NCBI GenBank assembly: GCA_963708795.1
Contig: CAVPUH010000007.1
Location: forward strand, 124,001-188,000
DNA length: 64,000 nucleotides
Direction: 5' to 3'
DNA from: DAIQRJ01 sp963708795
GTDB taxonomy: Bacteria > Actinomycetota > Actinomycetes > Propionibacteriales > DAIQRJ01
This document shows positions 35,016-42,933 of this stretch, one piece after another (positions within the stretch are counted from its first letter, which is position 1; each line of letters begins with the position of its first letter). The position numbers and the translations under genes were made by a program. Below the pieces are notes generated by a model that had not been told where the DNA came from, did no database searches, and was given only the letters and a program-made list of their open reading frames with translations.

Positions 35016-35912
35016 GTGACGGTCGCTCCGGAGCCCGCTCGGCGCCGCGCGCCGTCGCTGCGGCTGCTGCTCCCGTTCGTCCTCGTGTCGTTCGCGGCGA
35101 ATTCGCTCATCACCCGCCACGTCGTGGCCGCCCGGCTGATGGACCCGGGCCTGCTCAGTGCTGCGCGCTTCATCGCCGGCGCGGTGGCGCTCGTCGCCAT
35201 CGCGTTCGCGCGCCGCGACCGGCCGAGGCTCCGCGTGGGCCGCGCCAACGTCATGCCGGCGGCGTGGCTCGGGGTCTACGCGCTGTGCATCTCCTACGGC
35301 TACCACTACATCGGGGCGGCCGCCGGGACGTTCGTGTTCTACACCGCTGTCCTGCTGACCCTCGTCGCGCACGACGTCGCCACCGGGACCGGGGTGCAGG
35401 CGTCGCGGGTGGTGGGAGTCGTCGTGGCGCTGTCGGGAATCGCGGTCCTGGCCCTCGGATCGGACGGCCGGGTGACCGCTCTCGGCGTCCTCCTGCTCGC
35501 GGGGACGGGGGTGTCGTGGGGCCTGTACACGGTCGCCGGCCGGTCAGGGGGTGATCCGCGGGTGGCGACCACCGGGAACTTCGTCGTGGTCGCCGCCGTG
35601 GTCGTCGCGCCGGCCGCGGTCGGTGCCGCGGTCGGACTGCGGCTCACGGTCGCGGGCGTGGTCTGGGCCGTCGTCATGGGCGCGCTGACGACGGCTCTCG
35701 CGTACGTGGCCTGGTACGCCTGCCAACGCTCGATGACCGGGACCGCGGCCGGTACGGCTCAGCTCGCGGTCCCCGTGCTGACCGCGATCGGCGCCGTCGC
35801 GTTGCTCGGCGAGCAGGTGTCGGTGACGTTACTCGTCGCCGCCGTGCTCGTGGCGACGGGCCTCTGGCTGGGCAGACCGGGCACTCGGCCCGTGCGAGAC
35901 TCGCACCCGTGA
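35016..35912 (+). CDS. EamA/DMT-family transporter
   Basis: The 298-residue protein has ten predicted helices in two EamA repeats (about residues 14-140 and 150-290), with AARFIAGAVALVAIAFARRD and AYVAWYACQRSMTGTAAGTA. DMT transporters export amino acids, nucleosides or small metabolites; the substrate is unknown. GTG at 35016 follows the DUF4242 gene by 31 nt, and the stop overlaps the next start (GTGA), so it is co-translated with the biotin carrier gene. Confidence 0.85.
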   Translation: MTVAPEPARRRAPSLRLLLPFVLVSFAANSLITRHVVAARLMDPGLLSAARFIAGAVALVAIAFARRDRPRLRVGRANVMPAAWLGVYALCISYGYHYIGAAAGTFVFYTAVLLTLVAHDVATGTGVQASRVVGVVVALSGIAVLALGSDGRVTALGVLLLAGTGVSWGLYTVAGRSGGDPRVATTGNFVVVAAVVVAPAAVGAAVGLRLTVAGVVWAVVMGALTTALAYVAWYACQRSMTGTAAGTAQLAVPVLTAIGAVALLGEQVSVTLLVAAVLVATGLWLGRPGTRPVRDSHP

Positions 35913-36130
35913 GTCACACGGTCGAAGCGGAGCTCGTCGCGAATGTGCTCGAGGTGTGCGTCGAGGTGGGCAGCGTCGTCGCCGCCGAGGATCCCGTCGT
36001 CCTGCTCGAGTCCATGAAGATGGAGATCCCCGTGCTCGCCGAAGTGGCCGGGGTCGTCATCGACATCCGGGTGGCACAAGGCGACGTCGTCAACGACGGC
36101 GACCCGCTGGCGATCATCGCGCCCGCCTGA
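35909..36130 (+). CDS. Stand-alone biotin/lipoyl carrier protein
   Basis: The 73-residue protein is essentially one biotinyl domain with the attachment motif ESMKMEIP, Lys37 being the biotinylated residue. Such short BCCP-like proteins are common in actinobacteria and are thought to serve as swinging arms for acyl-CoA carboxylases encoded elsewhere; no carboxylase is nearby. GTG at 35909 overlaps the transporter stop by 4 nt. Confidence 0.9.
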   Translation: MSHTVEAELVANVLEVCVEVGSVVAAEDPVVLLESMKMEIPVLAEVAGVVIDIRVAQGDVVNDGDPLAIIAPA

Positions 36131-36207
36131 GGGTGGGTCATGCCGACCCCGAGTGCGCCGGTCGAGCCGTACCGTGTCGGTACAGCCCCTGCCGAGTGGG
36201 AGTCGTC

Positions 36208-36588
36208 ATGGATCTTCACCAGGTCGCCATACCGGTCACCGATCTCGATCGAGCGATCGGCTTCTACCGCGCACTCATCGGCGTGGAGCCCATCGCGGTG
36301 TTCGACCCACCGGGTCTCGCGTTCTTCCCGCTGACCGGCACGAGATTGATGCTCGACCGGAGCGGGCCGGTCGGAGCCCTCGTCTATCTCCGGGTCGATG
36401 ACGTGGGGGCGACGTTGGCCATCCTGCGTGACACCGGCGCGGAGATCGTCCAGGAGCCGCACGTCATCTTCGCCGACACGGATGGTCTGTTCGGGCCGGC
36501 CGGGCAGGACGAGTGGCTCGCGTTCGCTCGTGACAGCGAGGGAAACCTGCTCGGTCTGGTCACGAGGACCGATCAGCCGGCCCGCTGA
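36208..36588 (+). CDS. VOC-family (glyoxalase/dioxygenase fold) protein
   Basis: The 126-residue protein has the paired beta-alpha-beta modules of the vicinal oxygen chelate fold: HQVAIPVTDLDRAIGFYRAL, FPLTGTRLMLDRS, YLRVDDVGATLAILRDTGAE and ARDSEGNLLGLVTR. His and Glu metal-ligand positions are present in these blocks. Function could be a lyase, epimerase or resistance protein; it is not determined. The ATG at 36208 has GGGAG 5 nt upstream. Convergent with the MATE gene after 19 nt. Confidence 0.85.
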   Translation: MDLHQVAIPVTDLDRAIGFYRALIGVEPIAVFDPPGLAFFPLTGTRLMLDRSGPVGALVYLRVDDVGATLAILRDTGAEIVQEPHVIFADTDGLFGPAGQDEWLAFARDSEGNLLGLVTRTDQPAR

Positions 36589-36607
36589 CCGTCGACGCGC
36601 TGCCGCC

Positions 36608-37948
36608 TCACGGCAACGACGCGCCGACGCGGAGCCACGCGTCCGAGCGTTCCCGCACCACCAGCGTCACCATCCGCGCCAGCATGAAGACCCCGTAGGA
36701 CCACCACAGCCAGGTCAGGCCGGCGTCGGCCCGCCACACCACGATCAGCAACGGGACGTACGCGACGAGCGTCGCCGCACCGGCCAACGCCAGGTACCGG
36801 GCGTCGCCGGCCCCGATGAGGACGCCGTCCAGGACGAACACCAGCCCGTTCACCGGCTGCCACACGGCCTCGATCAGCAGCACGGAAGCGAGCATCGAGC
36901 GGACCGCCGGGTCGCGGGTGAAGGCGTCCGGCAGCACCGTGTGCAAGGCCACCAGGGCGAGTCCGAGCAGCACGCCGGCCCCGACTCCCCACCCCATCAT
37001 CGTGCGCGTGAGGGCTCTCGTGCGGTCCGCCAGGCCGGCGCCGAGCGTCTGGCCGGTGAGGGTCTGCGCGGCGATCGCCACCGCATCGAGGGCCAGGGCC
37101 AGCAGATTCCACACGTTCATCGCGACCTGGTGTGCGGCCAGTGACGCCGGACCGAACGTGCTGGCCACCAACGCCGTCAGCAGAAGTGCGACGCGCAGCG
37201 TGAGGGTGCGGATGATCAACGGGACCGAGGCGGAGCCCGCCGCCCGGACGCCTCGCCGGTCGGCCCGGAGACTGACCCGATGCCGCCGGGCCAGCCGCAC
37301 CACCACGCCCGCGAAGGCCAGCCCTCCGACCGTCTGGGCGAGCACCGTGCCCAGCGCGGAGCCCGTCAGGCCGAGGCCCGCCCAGGACCCGATGCCGTAC
37401 ACGAGGACGAGGTTCGCCACGACGTTCAGCGCCTGCGCAGCCACGGTGATCACCAGCGGGGTCCGGGTGTCGGCGAACCCACGCAGGATTCCGGTGGAGG
37501 CCAGGACGACCAGGAGCGCGGGCACGCCGAGGGCCGCGATCCGCACGTAGGCGAGCGCGTCGTCGGCCACCTCGGCACCGGAGCCGAACGGCAGGACCAG
37601 CCACGGGGCCGTCGACTCCAGCACGATGACCGAGCCGAGCCCGACGCCGATGGCGAGCCACATCCCGTCGACGCCGAGATGCAGGGCCTGCCGTTCGCGG
37701 CCGGCTCCGACCGCGCGGGCCACCGCTGCCGTGGTCCCGTAGGCCAGGAACACGCACAGGCCGACGACCGTGGCCAGGATGGTGCCGGCCACCCCCAGCG
37801 CGGCCAGTTCGGTGGTGCCGAGGTGACCGACGATGGCCGAGTCCGCCAACAGGAACAGCGGTTCCGCCACGAGGGTGAGGAACGCCGGGACAGCCAACCC
37901 GAGGATCTGCCGGTGTGTGCTCTGGGTCGACGTCGGCAGCTCGGGCAT
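36608..37948 (-). CDS. MATE-family efflux transporter (DinF-like)
   Basis: The 446-residue protein has 12 predicted helices with the MATE N-lobe motif LVAEPLFLLADSAIVGHLGT and the loop FGPASLAAHQVAMNVWN between the two lobes. It exports cationic drugs or toxic metabolites using an ion gradient. ATG at 37948 starts at the conserved N-terminus; in-frame longer extensions lack coding character. A MATE gene between rplI and dnaB is known in Streptomyces, so this is probably part of the ancestral block, now surrounded by added genes. Confidence 0.9.
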   Translation of the reverse strand: MPELPTSTQSTHRQILGLAVPAFLTLVAEPLFLLADSAIVGHLGTTELAALGVAGTILATVVGLCVFLAYGTTAAVARAVGAGRERQALHLGVDGMWLAIGVGLGSVIVLESTAPWLVLPFGSGAEVADDALAYVRIAALGVPALLVVLASTGILRGFADTRTPLVITVAAQALNVVANLVLVYGIGSWAGLGLTGSALGTVLAQTVGGLAFAGVVVRLARRHRVSLRADRRGVRAAGSASVPLIIRTLTLRVALLLTALVASTFGPASLAAHQVAMNVWNLLALALDAVAIAAQTLTGQTLGAGLADRTRALTRTMMGWGVGAGVLLGLALVALHTVLPDAFTRDPAVRSMLASVLLIEAVWQPVNGLVFVLDGVLIGAGDARYLALAGAATLVAYVPLLIVVWRADAGLTWLWWSYGVFMLARMVTLVVRERSDAWLRVGASLP

Positions 37949-38048
37949 GCGTCGATTCTCGCGGATCGTGCCGGTCCCGCCGGTAGGTTGGCGACGGTCT
38001 CCGGCGCATCCCTGGTGACCTGGCCGCCTCCGACGGAAGGAAGCTGAC

Positions 38049-39566
38049 ATGCCCGAGTTCGTCGGCGCACTCGACCAGGGCACCACGAGTACGCGGTTCA
38101 TGATCTTCGACCACGACGGCGTGGAGGTGGCACGCCATCAGCTCGAGCACGCGCAGATCATGCCGCGGCCCGGCTGGGTCGAGCACAACCCGATCGAGAT
38201 CGTCGAGCGCGCCGGAACGGTCGTCGCGTCGGCGCTCGGAAAGGCCGACCTCTCGGGTAGCGACCTGGCCGCCATCGGTATCACCAACCAGCGCGAGACG
38301 ACCTTCGTCTGGGACGCGCGCACCGGACGCCCGTTCGCGAACGCCATCGTCTGGCAGGACACCCGGACCGACCGCCTCGCGGCCGGCCTGGAGCGAGACG
38401 GTCACGCCGACCTCATCCGGGCCCGGAACGGACTGCCGCCGGCGACCTACTTCGCCGGTGGCAAGCTCGCCTGGCTGCTCGAGAACGTCGACGGACTCCG
38501 GGCCGCGGCCGATCGGGGCGACGCGTTGTTCGGCACCGCGGACAGCTGGCTCCTCTGGAATCTCACCGGCGGCACTCGCGGCGGCCGGCATGTCACCGAC
38601 GTCACCAACGCGAGCCGGACCATGCTGTTCAACCTGGACACCCTCGACTGGGATGCCGATCTCCTGGCCCTGTTCGACGTGCCGCGGACCATGCTGCCGA
38701 CCGTGGTGCCGAGCTCGTCGGCCACCGCCTTCGGCGTGACCGACGCCGCCGGCCCGTTCGGTTCCGAGGTGCCCATCACCGGGGCACTCGGAGATCAGCA
38801 CGCCGCCACGGTCGGGCAGGTGTGCTTCGCCCCCGGTGACGCCAAGAACACCTACGGCACCGGCAATTTCCTCCTGATGAACACGGGGACGTCACGGGTC
38901 ACCTCCGAGCATGGCCTGCTGACGACCGTCGCGTATCAGTGGGCTGACGAGCCGGCGGTCTACGCGCTGGAGGGCAGCATCGCGGTGACCGGCTCGGCGA
39001 TCCAATGGCTACGGGACCAGTTGGGCATCATCGCGGGCGCGGCCGACAGCGAGCAACTGGCACGTCAGGTACCTGACAACGGTGGCGTGTCCTTCGTCCC
39101 GGCGTTCTCCGGCCTGTTCGCCCCCTATTGGCGTTCGGATGCGCGGGGCGCCATCGTCGGGTTGTCGCGGTTCAACACCAACGCGCATCTCGCCCGGGCC
39201 ACCCTCGAGGCGATCTGCTTCCAGAGCAAGGACGTCGTGGACGCGATGACGGCCGATTCGGGCGTCGCGCTCGACGTCGTGAAGGTCGACGGCGGCGTCA
39301 CCCAGAACGACCTGTGCATGCAGATCCAGGCCGACGTCCTGGGAGTGCCGGTGAGCCGTCCCGAGGTCGCCGAGACGACGGCACTCGGCGCCGCCTACGC
39401 CGCCGGTCTGGCGGTCGGCTTCTGGGCTTCGGAGGACGAGCTGACCGCCAACTGGCGCGAGGGCCGGCGGTGGGAACCGCAGTGGTCGGATGACCAGCGG
39501 CTGTCCGCGCACGCGCAGTGGCGCAAGGCGATCGTGCGCACCTACGGCTGGGTCGACGTCGACTGA
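38049..39566 (+). CDS. glpK: Glycerol kinase
   Basis: The 505-residue protein is full length for the FGGY family: FVGALDQGTTSTRFMIFD at the N-terminus, GITNQRETTFVWD, IVWQDTRT, GALGDQHAATVGQ, NTYGTGNFLLMNTG, VPAFSGLFAPYW and VDGGVTQNDLCMQIQ. It phosphorylates glycerol to sn-glycerol-3-phosphate, feeding lipid synthesis or glycolysis. GGAAGGA lies upstream of the ATG. No glpF or glpD accompanies it. A 14-bp perfect palindrome at 39064-39077 lies inside the coding region and is probably chance. Confidence 0.96.
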   Translation: MPEFVGALDQGTTSTRFMIFDHDGVEVARHQLEHAQIMPRPGWVEHNPIEIVERAGTVVASALGKADLSGSDLAAIGITNQRETTFVWDARTGRPFANAIVWQDTRTDRLAAGLERDGHADLIRARNGLPPATYFAGGKLAWLLENVDGLRAAADRGDALFGTADSWLLWNLTGGTRGGRHVTDVTNASRTMLFNLDTLDWDADLLALFDVPRTMLPTVVPSSSATAFGVTDAAGPFGSEVPITGALGDQHAATVGQVCFAPGDAKNTYGTGNFLLMNTGTSRVTSEHGLLTTVAYQWADEPAVYALEGSIAVTGSAIQWLRDQLGIIAGAADSEQLARQVPDNGGVSFVPAFSGLFAPYWRSDARGAIVGLSRFNTNAHLARATLEAICFQSKDVVDAMTADSGVALDVVKVDGGVTQNDLCMQIQADVLGVPVSRPEVAETTALGAAYAAGLAVGFWASEDELTANWREGRRWEPQWSDDQRLSAHAQWRKAIVRTYGWVDVD

Positions 39567-39608
39567 CGAGGCGGTGAAACGGGTCGAGGTGCTGCCGTAG
39601 GCTGGCGT

Positions 39609-41462
39609 ATGCGCCCACGCAGACGGTTCTTCGTGACCATCTCCGCCCGCCTCCTCCTCGTCGCCGTCGTCCTCGGCCTGCTGGCCTCGGTGGTGGTCGG
39701 ACCGGCGCGGCAGGCCCGGGCGGCGGGTCCGGAGCAGATCACCGCCTACGACGTCGCCCTCACCGCCCATCGGAACGGCGAGCTGGGGGTGCGGGAGACG
39801 ATCGCCTACGACTTCGGCAGCAACCGAAAGCACGGGATCTACCGCAGCATCCCGCTCACGAAGGACCTGACCGGCGACTATCACCGGGTCTGGACCCTCG
39901 ACGACCTGGAGGTCACCCAGGACGGCAAGAAGGCGAAGGTCGACACCGAACGCAAGAACGGCGTCGAGGTGATCCAGATCGGCGACGAGGACAAGACGCT
40001 CACCGGCGTCCACACCTACGTCCTGACCTACACGATCGGTGGGGCGTTCGTCGCCGGGGTCGACCGGATCGACCTCGTGTGGGACGCGATCGGCACCTTC
40101 TGGGAGGTCCCCATCGAGCGCGCGTCCGTGGCGGTCACCTCTGAGCTGCCTGTCACTCCGGTGAACTGCGTGCGGGGGTCGGCAGGAGCCTTCCAGCCGT
40201 GCACGGAGAACGGCTCGACGTACACGGCCGAGGGTCTGGCCGCGCGCCAGGGCATGACGGTCGCGTACGCGTTCCCGGCCGGCAGCATCGCCGACCTCGG
40301 ACCGATGCTTCGCCACGACGTGACCGTGGGCTACGCCGTCACGGGCAGTCGCGTCTCTGTCGGTGCGGGTGCACTCGCCCTGCTCGCGGGGGTCGGCGGA
40401 GTGCTGGTGCTCTGGCGGCGCCGCGGCCGGGACGCCGCCTACGTCGGCCAGATCCCGGGTCTGACGCCGGCCACCGGCCAGGAGTCGGCCGTGCGCACGG
40501 GCGGCCGGACACCCGAGACGGCGGTGGCATTCACCCCACCGGCGGGGGTTCGCCCGGCCGAGTTGGCCATGCTCCTCAACCAGTCGAGTGATCAGCGCGG
40601 GGTGACGGCGACGCTGATCGATCTCGCCGTGCGCGGATACCTGCGGATCGAGGAGATCGACGACGCCGGCGGCTCCGGCGAACGGGCCAAGCGGCGGCCG
40701 AAGGTCGACCACCTGCTGACGCGCCTGGACCCGGCGCCGGGCACCGACCCGGCCGGCCAGGCCGTGCTCGAGTACGAGCAGGCCCTGCTCGACGGGGTGT
40801 TCGCGGACGGCACGTCGGTGCTGCTGAGCGAGCAGAAGCACTCGTTCGCCGGGATCAGCGCGGCCACCCGCCGGGCGGTCGAGAACCGCGCGGTCGACCG
40901 CGGCTGGTTCCGCAGGCGTCCCAGCTCGACGATGGCCGGGTGGTACGTCCTGGGCGCGGTCGTCCTGGTCGCCGGTGTCGTCGCCGCCATCGTGGGGGCC
41001 GGCGTGGGGTGGTCGTCGTTCGGCCTCGCGCTCGCGGTCGTCGGCATCGTGTGTCTCGTCGCTGCACACGCCATGCCCGCACGGACGGCCGACGGCACGG
41101 CGGTCCGCGCCGAAGGCCTCGGCTTCCGCCACTACCTCGAGACCGCCGAGGCCGACCAGATCCGCGTCGAGGAGAGGCAGGCGGTGTTCTCCCGCTATCT
41201 CCCGTTCGCCATCGCCTTCGACCTCGCCGACCACTGGGTGTCGACCTTCCAGGCGGCGATGGCCGCGACCGGAGACCACGGCGGGACGGCCGGTCTCGCC
41301 ACCGGCTGGTACGTCGGGAGCGGCGGTTTCGGCGACTTCGGCTCGAGCATCGACTCCTTCAGTTCCGGCATGTCGAGCGCGATGACGTCGGCCTCGGGGA
41401 GCGGCGGCGGCGCCGGCGGGGTGGGCGGCGGTGGCGGCGGTGGCGGTGGCGGCTCGTGGTGA
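39609..41462 (+). CDS. DUF2207 membrane protein with glycine-rich tail
   Basis: The 617-residue protein has a signal/anchor helix (about residues 10-38), a beta-rich extracytoplasmic DUF2207 domain (EQITAYDVALTAHRNGELGV; KHGIYRSIPL; VDRIDLVWDAIGTFWEVP) and a helix at about 253-275. A cytoplasmic segment with PAELAMLLNQSSDQRGVTAT follows, then two adjacent helices (about 440-490) and a Gly/Ser-rich C-terminus. Function is unknown. TAGGCT lies 5 nt ahead of the ATG. The low-complexity tail is typical of the family. Confidence 0.85.
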   Translation: MRPRRRFFVTISARLLLVAVVLGLLASVVVGPARQARAAGPEQITAYDVALTAHRNGELGVRETIAYDFGSNRKHGIYRSIPLTKDLTGDYHRVWTLDDLEVTQDGKKAKVDTERKNGVEVIQIGDEDKTLTGVHTYVLTYTIGGAFVAGVDRIDLVWDAIGTFWEVPIERASVAVTSELPVTPVNCVRGSAGAFQPCTENGSTYTAEGLAARQGMTVAYAFPAGSIADLGPMLRHDVTVGYAVTGSRVSVGAGALALLAGVGGVLVLWRRRGRDAAYVGQIPGLTPATGQESAVRTGGRTPETAVAFTPPAGVRPAELAMLLNQSSDQRGVTATLIDLAVRGYLRIEEIDDAGGSGERAKRRPKVDHLLTRLDPAPGTDPAGQAVLEYEQALLDGVFADGTSVLLSEQKHSFAGISAATRRAVENRAVDRGWFRRRPSSTMAGWYVLGAVVLVAGVVAAIVGAGVGWSSFGLALAVVGIVCLVAAHAMPARTADGTAVRAEGLGFRHYLETAEADQIRVEERQAVFSRYLPFAIAFDLADHWVSTFQAAMAATGDHGGTAGLATGWYVGSGGFGDFGSSIDSFSSGMSSAMTSASGSGGGAGGVGGGGGGGGGGSW

Positions 41463-41499
41463 GGCCCGGATGACGCGCCCGCAGATCGCCGCCCGCCTC

Positions 41500-41505
41500 T
41501 AGGAT
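41500..41505 (+). promoter_or_regulatory. -10 element TAGGAT, leaderless DUF1707 gene
   Basis: TAGGAT is followed by 6 nt and the ATG at 41512, so the transcript probably has no leader. It gives the DUF1707/small membrane protein pair a promoter separate from DUF2207. Confidence 0.45.
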
Positions 41506-41511
41506 TCCGGC

Positions 41512-42114
41512 ATGTCGAGCGGTGACGTCGAACGCAGTCGCCGAGCGGATCTGCGAGCGAGTGACGCCGATCGCGAGAAGGTGGCCGACGTCGTGCGCGA
41601 CGCAGCCGCGGACGGCCGGCTGGGTGTCGACGAGATCGACGACCGGCTCGGTGCCACGTACGCCGCGAAGACGCTCGGTGACCTCGAGCGGGTGACCTGG
41701 GACCTCGTGGTGCCGGACCAGCCCACAGCGCCGGCCCCGGCGCACGGGTCCACGGACGCGGTGCTACGCCTCACGGCGGTGGTGGACGACGTCAAGCGCC
41801 TGGGCCGCTGGCATGTGCCGGAGCGGATCATCGCCACCGCGCAGATGGGCAGCGTGAAGCTGGACTTCAGCGACGCCGTGCTCGCCGGGCCGGACGTGCT
41901 GGTGGTGGCATGGGCGAACGTGGGCTCCGTGACGCTGCTCGTGCCCGAGGGTTGGCGGATCGACCTCGACGGCGTGACCAAGGGCCTCGGTTCGGTGAAG
42001 AACAAGACGGTCCCGCCGCTGGCGGGGAAGCCGACGTTGACGGTGACGGGCCGAGCCACGGTCGGCGACGTGGTCGTCCGGCATCCGCGCTCGACCCGCT
42101 GGTTGCCGAGATGA
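41512..42114 (+). CDS. DUF1707 SHOCT-like / LiaF-like protein
   Basis: The 200-residue protein has the N-terminal DUF1707 helix pair (LRASDADREKVADVVRDAAA; RLGVDEIDDRLGATYAAKTL) and a C-terminal beta-helical segment with GSVKLDFSDAVL and GSVTLLVPEGWRIDLDG, like cell-wall-active antibiotics response proteins. It may sense or respond to envelope stress. Its stop overlaps the next start (ATGA). Confidence 0.85.
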   Translation: MSSGDVERSRRADLRASDADREKVADVVRDAAADGRLGVDEIDDRLGATYAAKTLGDLERVTWDLVVPDQPTAPAPAHGSTDAVLRLTAVVDDVKRLGRWHVPERIIATAQMGSVKLDFSDAVLAGPDVLVVAWANVGSVTLLVPEGWRIDLDGVTKGLGSVKNKTVPPLAGKPTLTVTGRATVGDVVVRHPRSTRWLPR

Positions 42115-42509
42115 CGATCACGTCCCCGCCGACGAGGTCGCCGGTGGTGCGCCGAGGCTGGCGACGCAGCCGATGGCTCACCTTCGCCGAAGTCCTGCTC
42201 GGCCTGACGTTCGCCGTCGGACTGCTCGGCTCGTTGCTCGCCGGGGCCGTCGCCACCGTCACGTTCCTGGGCGAACCGGTGACGTCGTCGATGCTCGCCG
42301 ATCAGACGTCGTGGGAGCACCGCGCGATGTGGTTCGGCGTCGCCCCGTCGGCCGCCGGTGTGCTGCTGGCCGCGCTCGGGCGACGCCGGTCCGCGGGGGT
42401 GGTGTTCGGGCTGATGCTGGGTCTCGGGCTGCTCGTCGTCGTCGGGTTCACCCAGCCGGAGCCGGTCGTCGACTTCTTCCGGCAGGTGCGATCCGACCTG
42501 TTCCGCTGA
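42111..42509 (+). CDS. Small integral membrane protein, unknown
   Basis: The 132-residue protein has a basic N-terminal tail and three predicted helices (about residues 27-50, 73-87 and 94-112), with no recognised family. The ATG at 42111 overlaps the DUF1707 stop (ATGA), so it is translationally coupled and probably acts with it at the membrane. Confidence 0.7.
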   Translation: MTITSPPTRSPVVRRGWRRSRWLTFAEVLLGLTFAVGLLGSLLAGAVATVTFLGEPVTSSMLADQTSWEHRAMWFGVAPSAAGVLLAALGRRRSAGVVFGLMLGLGLLVVVGFTQPEPVVDFFRQVRSDLFR

Positions 42510-42557
42510 GGCGTGGACGGTCGCCGTGTCACCTGTCGAGATGCCCTCGGACTTTCT

Positions 42558-42713
42558 TCGTCCACAGCGGTTCGGGCATCGGTAAGAGCAGGTCAGGACG
42601 CGTCGGGGCACCGCCGCCCGGAGCGTTGTCCCCAGCTTCGTCCCCAACCTGTGCACAACCGTCCCGAACGCCGTCCACAGGATCGCGGTCATATCCACAG
42701 GGCCTGTGGAAAC
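42558..42713. promoter_or_regulatory. Cluster of DnaA-box-like motifs upstream of dnaB
   Basis: Seven sites resemble TT(A/G)TCCACA: TCGTCCACA (42558), TTGTCCCCA (42626), CGTCCCCA (about 42639), TGTGCACAA (42650, reverse), CCGTCCACA (42671), ATATCCACA (42691) and TGTGGAAAC (42705, reverse). The last two form the perfect inverted pair TCCACAGG-g-CCTGTGGA (42694-42710). This suits DnaA binding and could tie dnaB expression to DnaA. It is not the chromosome origin, as no dnaA, dnaN or AT-rich unwinding region is here. Confidence 0.55.
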
Positions 42714-42933
42714 GGCCTCTTCGGGCGCGGCTCGGTCACCACTACGGTCGGATTCTGCCGGGTTGGCCACGGCGTGATTCGAACAGATTGTCGATGGTTG
42801 CCGCTACACCTGGCACATGTCGGAATCGGATCCGTCCCCCGCCACGCACGGCGATGACCGTCCGGTGGGTTCGCGCCCGCCGGTCGTGCGTCCTCGTACG
42901 GGTAGTCGAACGCAAGGGGGAGGTCCTCGACCT

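Noticed and set aside
39064..39077. Perfect 14-bp palindrome GTCAGGTACCTGAC as an operator
   Set aside because: It lies inside the glpK coding region in a conserved frame and has no partner site; chance is the simplest reading.
41400..41460. Gly-rich repeat tail of the DUF2207 protein as an independent repeat element
   Set aside because: Low-complexity Gly/Ser tails are usual for the family; the same applies to the ssb linker at about 24165-24225.
42558..42713. Chromosomal origin oriC
   Set aside because: DnaA-box-like motifs are present, but there is no dnaA, dnaN, rpmH or AT-rich unwinding region; a regulatory role at dnaB is more likely.
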